Of a DNA stretch of 64,000 bases, positions 24,539 through 34,540 are shown one piece after another (the first letter of the stretch is position 1; the number at the start of each line of letters is the position of its first letter). Under the pieces are notes generated by a model. That model was not told where the DNA came from, did no database searches, and was given only the letters and a program-made list of their open reading frames with translations. The stretch covers positions 69,818,570 through 69,882,569 of the forward strand of contig OX439000.1 of assembly GCA_949316495.1 (NCBI GenBank). Reading direction: 5' to 3'. The translations under genes and the position numbers were made by a program. The DNA is from Amphiduros pacificus (Eukaryota > Annelida > Polychaeta > Phyllodocida > Hesionidae).

Positions 24539-24655
24539 TATAATATACAGACAAACTACTCAGAGGCCATGTTGGATGTTGATTGGGACTTTATTGATAG
24601 CTGCATTCTGATTGGTCGATAATCAGATCATGACAAGTCATGCATATACATTACA
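24539..24655 (-). repeat. 5' LTR, 117 bp
   Basis: Identical to the 3' LTR. Only about 29 bases, including the primer binding site, separate it from the Gag start codon, so the leader is unusually short. Confidence 0.95.
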
Positions 24656-24660
24656 CACAC

Positions 24661-25019
24661 CTTTCTACCATAGACAGCAGGAATAATATGAGGTAGAAGT
24701 CCTCTTTTGTAGACTACGTAGAATGGCAATTGAAGTGTTCAAGTGTGTACATAATTTGTCACCACAATATGTTTAGGGCACTGTGAAATGTTTAGGGCAC
24801 ACAAAACAGAATACAACTTAAGAAATCCGTATCCTCTTGAGCAAAGAGAATATAAGACTATCACACATGGGAGGCGGACTTTCTCCTATATGGGAAGTAA
24901 ACTATGGAATGAGCTGCCTAATGACTTTAAGCAGACTACTAGTCTCAATGAATTTAAAAGTATCATCTCCAAGTGGGATGGACAGTGTCAGTGCATGGAC
25001 TGGTATTACTAGGAAATCA

Positions 25020-25053
<34 letters not shown>

Positions 25054-25162
25054 TCTTTTTGTACATAGTTAGTCATATATTAGCTTTAAGCTAGTGTTTA
25101 TTGTTTTTACATGTGACTTTAAATAAAGATTTGTTTCGTGTATCTTGTATCTTGTATCTTTG
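24661..25162 (+). mobile_element. LINE 3' end, 5'-truncated
   Basis: The plus strand encodes the conserved C-terminal end of a LINE ORF2: a stretch with RLRRMAIEVFKCVHNLSPQY, then RRTFSYMGSKLWNELPNDFK and a short tail to a stop at 25012. Two stop codons or frame changes interrupt it near 24780. Next come a TA microsatellite (25021-25050), an AATAAA at about 25122 and a tail of short TATCTTG repeats at 25141-25160, typical of CR1/L2/RTE-like 3' ends. The reverse transcriptase core is absent. The LTR element sits at its left edge. Confidence 0.8.
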
Positions 25163-25392
25163 GATAGTTAAACAACAGTGCTCTGTTATATCAATAATAT
25201 ATATAAACAGTGTGTAAAATCTGAGAGCAATAATTATTGTATTGCTCTCAGGTAAAATGAATACAGAAGTATAGATATCACCCGTACAAAGTGAAGCTCA
25301 GTGTAGATCTTGGGAAATAGCGGAAATGACATAACTAACAGACTTTTCGAGCTAGCTAATATTATCACAATCCTTATTTATTGATTAATAGA
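25163..25392. other. No gene seen
   Basis: Short AT-rich spacer between the LINE tail and the rRNA fragment. Confidence 0.5.
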
Positions 25393-25522
25393 ATGTCCCT
25401 ATCTCTGGGCAAGCCGATTCCGGGGAGTGCGTCCCTCATAAAGAAAAGAGAACTCTTCTCGGGATTCCCGTCGGGATGTCCCCTGGTTCGTTTGCGTTGC
25501 CGCACTCCGTTAAACGCCTATT
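25393..25522 (-). pseudogene. 28S rRNA fragment, about 130 bp
   Basis: Read on the minus strand, the segment contains AGAAGAGTTCTCTTTTCTTT preceded by GGAGTGCGGCAACGCAAACG and followed by GGAATCGGCTTGCCCAGAGA. This is the order found in a conserved part of animal large-subunit rRNA. Only about 130 of some 3,500-4,000 bases are present, and both edges break off into unrelated AT-rich DNA. It is a dispersed fragment, not a functional rRNA gene. It could have been copied by LINE machinery or belong to a 28S-derived SINE; the nearby LINE end makes the first option plausible. Confidence 0.85.
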
Positions 25523-26301
25523 TCAATAATTCAAAGAGTACATTGGTATTACATATAAAAAAAACCAAATTTAATACAGAACTCAATTTCTATTAGCTTG
25601 TGTGTGGACTTGTAAGCTCTGCATAAGTTGAATAAGTTGTATGACCTTTTCTACAGCAATCATCACATGTACCATTTATTTCAATCTGGGACCTTCCCAA
25701 TTTTTCTCCTCAAACAAAATTTGGTAGGTGTGTCCTGGGATTGACCTGCTCATTCAGAGAGCACAGGTTTGCTTGTTTGGGATTCACTTCTCTGCCTGAG
25801 GACGTATCCTCTTGAAGTACAGGATTTTCAGGATTTAAATAGGTAGAAAATCCACTATTCCTTAAGACGTTTCCTTCTGAGGCACACAAGGTCTTTCTCG
25901 GTAGAAAATCAATTAAAAGCAGAATGGTATGAGTACCTCAACAATCAATATTATTTAGGCCGTAATTGATTTCTTTCTTACACTAGAGTATGACATATAT
26001 TAAAAAAATAATTATAAATAATATAATCTGAATATACATTACATATCTAGAATCTAAATTGGATGGAGTAGGTGATCAAGTAACTTGCACACTGACAGAA
26101 CACATTCGGTCAGTTGAGCCAGCCTGAGTGGGGGTGGGCTGCTGCTATCTTTCACATGCTGATAGACACAAGTGGATGAAGCCCTGGTGGGAGTATGATT
26201 ACAACCTGGCACCCTTCAGGGGCTTCATGCCATTCTTACGAATGCGCCTGTTTTGGATATATGATGCTTGATATGAACACTTGCCATACCAATATTGGTC
26301 A
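25523..26301. other. No gene seen
   Basis: Mixed composition with a GC-richer patch at 26100-26250, but no frame, splice pattern or repeat that I can assign. Confidence 0.4.
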
Positions 26302-27490
26302 CAATCATTCACTAATGTAGCACCAGTCATTCACCATAATGTAGCACCAGTCATTCACTAATGTAGCACCAATCATTCACTAATGTAGAGCCATTCATTC
26401 ACTAATGTAACACCAGTCATTCACTAATGTCGCGCCAGTCATTCACTAATGTAACACCAGTCATTCACTAATGTCGCGCCAGTCATTCACTAATGTAACA
26501 CCAGTCATTCACTAATGTAACACCAGTCATTCACTAATGTAGCACCAATCATTCACTAATGTAGAGCCATTCATTCACTAATTTAGCATCAATTATTCAC
26601 TAATGTAGCACCAATCATTCACTAATGTAGCACCTGTCATTCACTAATGTAGCACCAATCATTCACTAATGTAGCACCAGTCATTCACTAATGTAGCACC
26701 AATCATTCACTAATGTAGCACCAGTCATTCACTAATGTAGCACCAATCATTCACTAATGTAGAGCCATTCATTCACTAATTTAGCATCAATTATTCACTA
26801 ATGTAGCACCAGTCATTCACTAATGTCGCGCCAGTGATTCACTAATGTAGCACCAATCATTCACTAATGTAGCACCAATCATTCACTAATGTAGCACCTG
26901 TCATTCACTAATGTAGCACCAATCATTCACTAATGTAGCGCCAGTCATTCACTAATGTAACACCAGTCATTCACTAATGTAACACCAGTCATTCACTGAT
27001 GTCTCGCCAGTCATTCACTAATGTAACACCAGTCATTCACTAATGTTGCGCCAGTCATTCACTAATGTAGCACCAATCATTCACTAATGTAGCGCCAGTC
27101 ATTCACTAATGTAACACCAGTCATTCTCTAATGTAGAGTCATTCATTCACTAATGTAGCATCAATTATTCACTAATGTAGCACCAGTCATTCACTTATAT
27201 AGCGCCAGTCATTTACTTATGCAGCACCAGTCATTCACTTAATGTTGCGAAAGTCATTTCCTTATGTAGCACCAGTCATTCACTAATGTTGCGCCAGTCA
27301 TTCACTTATATAGCGCCAGTCATTTGCTAATGTAGAACCAGTCATTTACTAATATAGCGCCAGTCATTTTCTAACGTAGCACCAGTCATTCACTAATGTA
27401 GCACCAGTCATTTACTAATGTCGCGCCAGTCATTCGCTAATGTCGCGCCAGTCATTTACTAATGCAGCACCAGTCATTCACTCATGTAGC
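26302..27490. repeat. 22-bp minisatellite array, about 54 copies
   Basis: The unit is CATTCACTAATGTAGCACCA plus two bases, repeated head to tail for about 1.19 kb. Common variants are GTAACACC, GTCGCGCC and GTAGAGCC, and divergence rises toward the right end. Blocks of unlike units recur (for example GTAGAGCC, then TTAGCATC, then GTAGCACC near 26570 and 26760), showing multi-unit copying. Confidence 0.96.
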
Positions 27491-28269
27491 AATTTCGTTT
27501 CATCAATAGTATTACACATCATCAAAAGATTCTGCCCCTCTGATATGGTGACTATAATCATAAGTTGGTCGAATATTTCATCAAAATCTCGGAATGGCCT
27601 GGTATAATACGTAATGAAAAGCATTAGTAATTAGTAAACATTTATCCCATCATAACTTGTTATAAATGGTCCCTTTATTGTCACTTATACTTTGGTTTTC
27701 ATCTTTGATATCTTATTTAATTTTAATAATAAAATTTAATTGTAATATTAATGATAAACTTAGAACAAAACTTATTATGAATCGCATATTGTGACTATAA
27801 AACCTGATGTCAATTCACAATAGTTAAATTATTCAGAATCTACAAATACATGACGCAGATGGCTACATTACTTCCATTATCACCCACTCTCTTTACTTAT
27901 TGATCAATCTTTATTAACGTCATATTCCAAGTAATGCTGTCAATTTATTTGTTATCACTTTCAAAATAAAATGCCAATGCAGAGATTGCAATCGCTCGTA
28001 TGACATATGCTCACTTGATGTGTTGTACTTTAAAGCTGAATAATTCAGAAACGTTAACTATTACTTTCATGCATTTGAAAAATACCCTTATTACCAAGCT
28101 ATCATTGCGCCTCGAAATACGTTTAAAATGTCTTTTGTCATTCAATTAAATGGTCTCTCTCGTTTAGTGTTAGTGTGAGGCTTTGTTGCATTTCTCTTTT
28201 ATGGGATCCGTATGAACAAACCATTGGAGATACAGCACTACCTCGCTTTACAGGTGGTCAACCTTTTAG
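27491..28269. other. No gene seen
   Basis: AT-rich spacer between two arrays with no supported feature. Confidence 0.45.
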
Positions 28270-28893
28270 CTAAGCATGATTTATTACTGGTCAGACTCCT
28301 AACGTCTACAGTTATAACAGTTATAGCATGTTTTATTACTGGTCAGACTCCTTACTTCTACAGTTATAACAGTTATAGCATGTTTTATTACTGGTTAGAC
28401 TCCTTACTTCTACAGTTATAACAGTTATGGCATGTTTTACTACTGGTTAGACTCCTTACTTCTACAGTTATAACAGTTATGGCATGTTTTACTACTGGTT
28501 AGACTCCTTACTTCTACAGTTATAACAGTTATGGCATGTTTTATTACTGGTTAGACTCCTTACTTCTACAGTTATAACAGTTATGGCATGTTTTATTACT
28601 GGTCAGATCCCTTACTTCTACAGTTAAAACAGTTATAGCGTGTTTTATTACTGGTTAGACTCCTTACTTCTACAGTTATAACAGTTATAGCGTGTTTTAT
28701 TACTGGTCTTATTTCAACAGAAACTAAGCATGTTTTGTTACTGGGTAGACGTTTATTTCTGCAGCTAACTAAGCATGTTTTATTACTGGTTAGACCTTTA
28801 TTTCAGCAGTTAATTAAGCATGTTTTGTTACTGGGTAGACTCATTCTTTCTGCAGCTAACTAAGCATGTTTTGTTACTGGGCAGGCTCCTTAC
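28270..28893. repeat. 52-bp tandem array with a diverged right half
   Basis: About eight units of exactly 52 bp (landmarks CTACAGTTATAACAGTTAT and GCATGTTTTATTACTGGT) run to about 28705. They are followed by about four shorter units that share the ACTAAGCATGTTTTGTTACT core but lack the ATAACAG part. Two subfamilies therefore lie side by side. The sequence is unrelated to the 52-bp array at 3.4-6.0 kb. Confidence 0.9.
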
Positions 28894-30830
28894 TTTAAAA
28901 GTTGACAATAACACATCTCTACTGGATATTACATTTTCAATATACTAAAATTATTCTGCACTCTGTTTTTGTTTAATGAATGGCTTTGAAAAAATGGAAC
29001 GCTTTTACTTCAAGGTCAAATACTTTTTATTTAACAGCATAAACTTCACGATAACGCATATCATAAAGTACGCAAGTAAATGGGAGAAACAAAGGTTTTG
29101 AATGATGAATGGTTTCAACTCAAAACATCTGGATTATGTTAACTTTAGACCCACACTCCTACACAGTGTTGCCACCATCACAGTACCATCACTGCAACAG
29201 GAGACTCTTAAAGAAATTTGGAATAACACACTAAAGTATACTTTTAACAGTTTATTTGAGTATAACTTTAAATATGCCTAACAAATGTTACTCATCGGTT
29301 TGAGCCAAATTTGATGTCCACAGTTGGTTATATGAAATTCTTTCGCTAAATCAGGAATTATATAGCCTATATACATCTTCTGTCCAATTGAAGTGCGGTT
29401 ATCCTTTTTTAAATATGATTTACTTTCGAGCTGATTCATTCTTACAAGGCAATGTGTAAATCACCATTTATCAAATTTCAATTTATTCTACATGGGTTTG
29501 TATTTTCCATTGTTAATATGAAATATAACATCAATCATTGATAGAATATTTCAATAACTCTTTCAAAGTATATATTGACAACTAAAACCTACTTGTTTAT
29601 GGATATGAATTGGATTTAATATACAAATCTCGTAAGAGAAGGTAAGAGGTAAGAGAATATGGTAAAACTGTGGAAAGTGTCTTTGTGTTCAGAAAGTGGA
29701 AGTATTGCAGACTGCATTTTGTGGCGGTTTTGGGAGAACGACACTCGGTCCTATGAGGAGTGCAGTGCAAGGAGTTACTGTAGAATTTTAACCTATTTTT
29801 CTGTGTTTTAACAGATATTTCTACTGTACAGAGAATAACAGTATACATTGCTGTCATAAAACAGATATTTGTACTGTATGTCATAATAACAATACAAAAC
29901 TGCAAAATATACACTAGTATTTGCTGTTAAATTGATCCATTAATACTTAACCACTCTATAGAATAAATAAAATAAATCCAACGTTTCCATATATGTAAAC
30001 CACATTTGTCTATCGTTTGTTATTATTTTCTAACTTCATAGTCATATCTCATTAACCCATAATCTAGATGAATCCAACATATGTTAACATATCTTAATGG
30101 ATTCTAAACTTTGAGAATGATAATCACATAAAATAGAAGGTTCCTTAGCATTACAAAACCTCTCAAGTGAAATTGACTTAGAAATAAAAAAGACTTAGAA
30201 ATAAAAAGTTACTTAAAAAGCTAATGTTATTACAAAAGTTACTAAAAATAGCTAAAGTTACTGCAGACGCATTGCATTTGAAATTGCTGTTAATTTACAG
30301 CAGAGGTTTCTGGTAACTGTGCTGCAAGCAAATTTTCTTTGCACTAACAGCAAATATACTGTAGCAACTTTTAACAGTGTGTGCTTTAACCACAATAGGT
30401 AATGGCGTACATCGATATATTTAATGGGAGATCATGCGTCATCTTTGAAGTTATCGTGAACTTGATTTTGACTTGTGCTCAAAGTTTACCTTATTTTAAA
30501 GTATAGAAAGTGAACAATAATAAAATAAGATCCGCACATTTCTTCTTTTCTGTGTTTGTGGAAAATGATTATAATTTCGCATCGCATCATTAACACAAAT
30601 GTGTTAAGTAATTGGTCCTGGAAATTAGCCAAATTTATAGGATTATTTCTAATGGAATAGAGACAAATACATCAAATGCCATGCACTAATTCTGGGAAGT
30701 TCTGTTCTCAATCAACAATTCTCTTTCAGAAAAGATTTGTGCTAGCTTTTGAAAAAAGGCCTGGAAAAATACCTGAAATCAGAACTTCAGAACATAATTT
30801 TCATATTAAATTTTCATATCATATCATATC

Positions 30831-30833
<3 letters not shown>
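28894..30833. other. AT-rich stretch, no gene seen
   Basis: No supported gene. A minus-strand open frame at 29597-29914 is AT-biased and not recognised. Confidence 0.45.

Positions 30834-30926
<93 letters not shown>
30834..30926. repeat. TA microsatellite
   Basis: About 46 uninterrupted TA dinucleotides. The open frames through it, giving alternating Tyr-Ile, are artefacts. Confidence 0.98.
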
Positions 30927-30929
<3 letters not shown>

Positions 30930-33900
30930 TCAAGAAAGATTGCATAAATTGATTAATCAAACTAACAATACTGCATATATCTGACAGAGAGACACAGACA
31001 ATGCAATTGCATAGTTCTTGCTAAGCAATAATAAGTTGTTCTTTTTTCCAGATATTTCATATGATGGTCCTTATATCCTAGCTCCCACCGGTGATCAATA
31101 TCAGATACATTAGATACATACCACATTCGTTCCATAATGCGCTGGGAAATGTGGAACAGAGATAAAATGTGAGATACACAGGTCAAGGATAATGTGTGAA
31201 AAACCTAGGATAGAAGATAATGAAGAGAGATATGAAGATCTTTTAATAGATTGATACCCAAATTTAACGGAACTCAATAAAAAAATACATTTAAGGATAT
31301 TCTTAATGGGAAATCACAAAATAATATTAGGCCCTAAGATCGATTCGTATCTGCGGAACAGGAAAAAATTGATCTATGAGCATTATTCACTCAATTCAAC
31401 TCAATTTTTTCAAAATCGTTCAATTAATGTGAACCCTGTGTAAAAAATAAAATGCCAAACCATTTCCAATCACAAAATACTGTTGATCATATGTTACAAA
31501 TGTTACGAAGCCTCAGATAACATGGAGGATACACAGACCTGTTACAGTGCAAGTTCTCATTTTCCAACACGTGGTAAGTCGTGGTGCGTCCAGTAGGTGG
31601 CACTGCATTATCCGGCCAATCGCCAACTATTTCAAGAGTTTTCAAGACTTTCCCTTTCCAAATTATCATACGGTAATACGTTATCATCAGGATATTTCTA
31701 AAAATTTAAAACGAAGGCACATGAACTGTCTGCCTCACATTCTGACCTATGGGTGTCCATATTTTTAAAACCATTACAAATCCACTCAATGTATTTTGTA
31801 TTTATATGCTAAAGGTAGCAATGGAGAATTATGAATAAATATGGCACGGCATCAAATAAGGTGGGTGTAGATTTGCTATTCTCTATGTACGGTACTTATC
31901 TTATAGGGATGTGACCATTTAATCGCATCATAACTCAATAGTTTCATTTACAACCTCCACCTTGGTAAGATTTAAATAGTAATGTCATATAAATGGAAGA
32001 TATTGCTTTAAGATTTAGACCTCTGCCAAACATCCGGTCATCTGTAAAACTACTAGCAATAAATCGTCTGTGAAAGCTGTCATTACATTTATTACAAGAA
32101 GGGCAAGCACGACATAAGCTTTATTCCACCCCAGACATTTTATTGCCAGATAAGACATTATGTCGATCTTATGAATATATATGAATACTCTTATCTCCAT
32201 ATACAAATAGCACACTGAAACACAAAGGTCTTAAAAATTCTCTTTATTCTTTGACTTATTTACATTATTCTGAATAAGTATACCCACATTTTTCACACTG
32301 TGACTAGAATTAATGAAATCTACAAATGATCGTTTTATTCACGTTTATTTTCAATTTATTATAATATATTGAAATTCACATCAATGAATGAAATTAAGTA
32401 AAAGAATAAATGTTAAGAATCGTTTTGCGTGCATATGATATGCGAAATTTGGTAAATCATAATATCAATAAGAAAGTCTATTAAGTACAACTTTATACAA
32501 AACCTTGGACTTTACTTGAAGGACTGTTCTACTTCCAGAGCTCACTATACATACAGCTTCTCAATGTGTCGAGTATACGTTGTTATGTTAAACATTCTAT
32601 GAGAGTCACAAGAAAGGAATATAAAAACTATATAGGAACAATACCTTGGACTTAAATATGAGTTTTCTCAACCTCAGGCTTTTCTGACATCTCTGCAGTA
32701 TTACCCGTAATAATAAATATTTTTCTTTGACTTACAATAAGCATCATTGTTTAAATCTTAAAACTACACATTATTCCTCTCATAATATCAGCAATTCTGC
32801 TGTCCCAGTATGTGATTAGCATTATTATTATTATTACAAAACAAAATATCAACATAATATTATAATATTCCAGACATGATGACTTAACAAGTAGTACCTA
32901 TTTGGTGTCAACGTCTTTATCACAATTTACAAAAGAGTAGAGGTTATTCAGGGAATTTGTTATGCAAGGTTCAGTTCCTTTCAGTCTGCATAAATAGTAC
33001 ATTTTCTCACTTCTCAATCTTGATGAATTAATATAATGTCATAGCTCCTGATGCACAGCTGATGAATTGAGGACATTTGTCTAAGTGGACATGCACACCT
33101 TTAAATTCACTCACACAGTTAGAAGTCAGATATAAAAATCCTGCCACCAGGGTTGTGATTTTCTCCATTTTATCTGAAGTTCATATTTATTAGCTTAACT
33201 TTATACTCATTATCTAATAGCTTATAATTGTAGAATAATGGTAATATTTAGAGACTTTAAAATCTGAAAATTGTGTCATGAATTGAAGTGCATATATACA
33301 AGCTCAGTGTATTTAAATGGTATAAAAACAGTAATTAATATTTTGAATGAAATTTTTTGCTCACTCCATTAACTTGTATTTGCTACAGGAGTGAGTATGA
33401 AGTGCTAAAATATTCCAGCCTTAGAAAAAAAAACAGACCTACTATCGGTTACCATTTACCTCATAAGTCAATTAGTTATATTGCACATATGCCCAGCAAC
33501 ACTTCGCTACATGGCTATATTATAACCCATTCAAATCACAAAGTGAAATACAGAGAATTTAAAAATAATGCAAAATTCATCAAATATAGTATGAAAATAA
33601 AATCTTGTGATGACTAGAACAATGTTTTTACTTTTACCAACAGTAAGCTATTACATTTATACATTGCTTTCAATTATCTTTCATATATAACTATTATGTT
33701 TAAGATCAAACAATCATAGAAGGATACGAAAAGCATAGGTGAATAAAATTAATCTATTTTCAATGTAAATTAAATGAATATCTGAATTAAAGCATTGAAT
33801 TCTGATATATTTAATATATATCCATATATTTTTCACAAGCAAATTATACTTTATACACAATATTGTTGAGATAACTAGAAATTGTCAATCCTATATTCGT

Positions 33901-34177
33901 TTTTATTTGTATACTAATGGGGAACTATACTTATATGTACATCAATAATCTTGTATTATTCATTCCACATAAAGCTTTATATTCAAATCACATCCCTGTG
34001 CATGTAACATAGAGTTACCTCTTAGTTTCCATATGGAGGGTGCCACTTGCATGAAATTCACTTGCTTACAACAAACTATAAGACAAATGCACCAAACTTC
34101 TGTCAATTTGAACTATTTGTTTATATTATATTTACATAATACAAGTTTAGGTGCAATAAAAAGGGGATAAATAAGAT
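30927..34177. other. AT-rich downstream region of the PLPPR-like gene
   Basis: This probably includes the 3' UTR of the long transcript. A minus-strand AATAAA lies at 33902-33907, about 270 bases after the stop codon, and is the nearest good poly(A) signal I see. No other gene is supported. A CTCF-like motif lies at 31590. Confidence 0.4.
31590..31603 (+). promoter_or_regulatory. CTCF core motif match
   Basis: CCAGTAGGTGGCAC fits every position of CCASYAGRKGGCRS. It lies in a locally GC-richer patch downstream of the PLPPR-like gene. Confidence 0.5.
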
Positions 34178-34540
34178 TTACATATGTCCCCCTAGATGGT
34201 ATGGAGGGTAGCCTTGACTGCTTCCTGATTCTCTCCTATACTGATCAAGAGTTCTTTGTAAGTCTCTCTGGAATGTATCTTGCATTCTGTACTGTTTAGC
34301 TCTGAGTTCGCGAGCAGCTCTCTCGTCCAGTCTCGCTTCGAGCCTTGCAGCCTCTCTGTGTTCCAGGATGATAGGGTCTGTGGAGGTCTCGTTAGCGATG
34401 ACGTGCCCATTGGGCTGGACGGTCATCCCTGGTCTCATCTGGGGGCGTGGTATGGACATGTTCCCCGCATACATGTGTGAATCAAGGGCAGCTGCATTAT
34501 AAGCTGGAATTCCAAAGTAACTGTATCTCTCCAACCGATC
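34178..34540 (-). CDS. PLPPR-like exon 8, long C-terminal tail
   Basis: Acceptor TTATCATTCAG joins in phase 0 to the exon 7 donor across a 4.6-kb intron. It encodes 120 residues: a Tyr/Pro/Met-rich part (YSYFGIPAYN), a strongly charged helix rich in Arg and Glu (EAARLEARLDERAARELRAK) likely to form a coiled coil, and a Gly/Tyr-rich end to the stop. Vertebrate PLPPR1/5 tails are shorter, so this tail is an invertebrate or lineage feature. Phase match, strand and GC content support membership in this gene. A separate gene is the alternative. Confidence 0.75.
   Translation of the reverse strand, partial: DRLERYSYFGIPAYNAAALDSHMYAGNMSIPRPQMRPGMTVQPNGHVIANETSTDPIILEHREAARLEARLDERAARELRAKQYRMQDTFQRDLQRTLDQYRRESGSSQGYPPYHLGGHM

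Larger units (their letters stand above)
19073..24655 (-). mobile_element. Ty3/Gypsy LTR retrotransposon, looks whole
   Basis: This is a 5,583-bp element on the minus strand. It has identical 117-bp LTRs at 24539-24655 (5') and 19073-19189 (3'), and CACAC target duplications at 19068-19072 and 24656-24660. A primer binding site directly follows the 5' LTR and a purine-rich tract precedes the 3' LTR. A single long gag-pol frame carries capsid-type Gag, zinc knuckle, protease, reverse transcriptase, RNase H and integrase in the order typical of Ty3/Gypsy. About 1.1 kb of non-coding DNA lies between the frame and the 3' LTR. I see no breaks in the main frame. Identical LTRs point to a very recent insertion, though 117 bp is a short sample. 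The right flank is the 3' part of a LINE. Confidence 0.97.

Noticed and set aside
26302-27490. Possible CRISPR-like array
   Set aside because: The units are contiguous, with no unique spacers, in a eukaryotic genome. It is a minisatellite. The same holds for the 43-, 52- and 60-bp arrays.
30676-30984. Frames with long Tyr-Ile runs
   Set aside because: Translation of the TA microsatellite.
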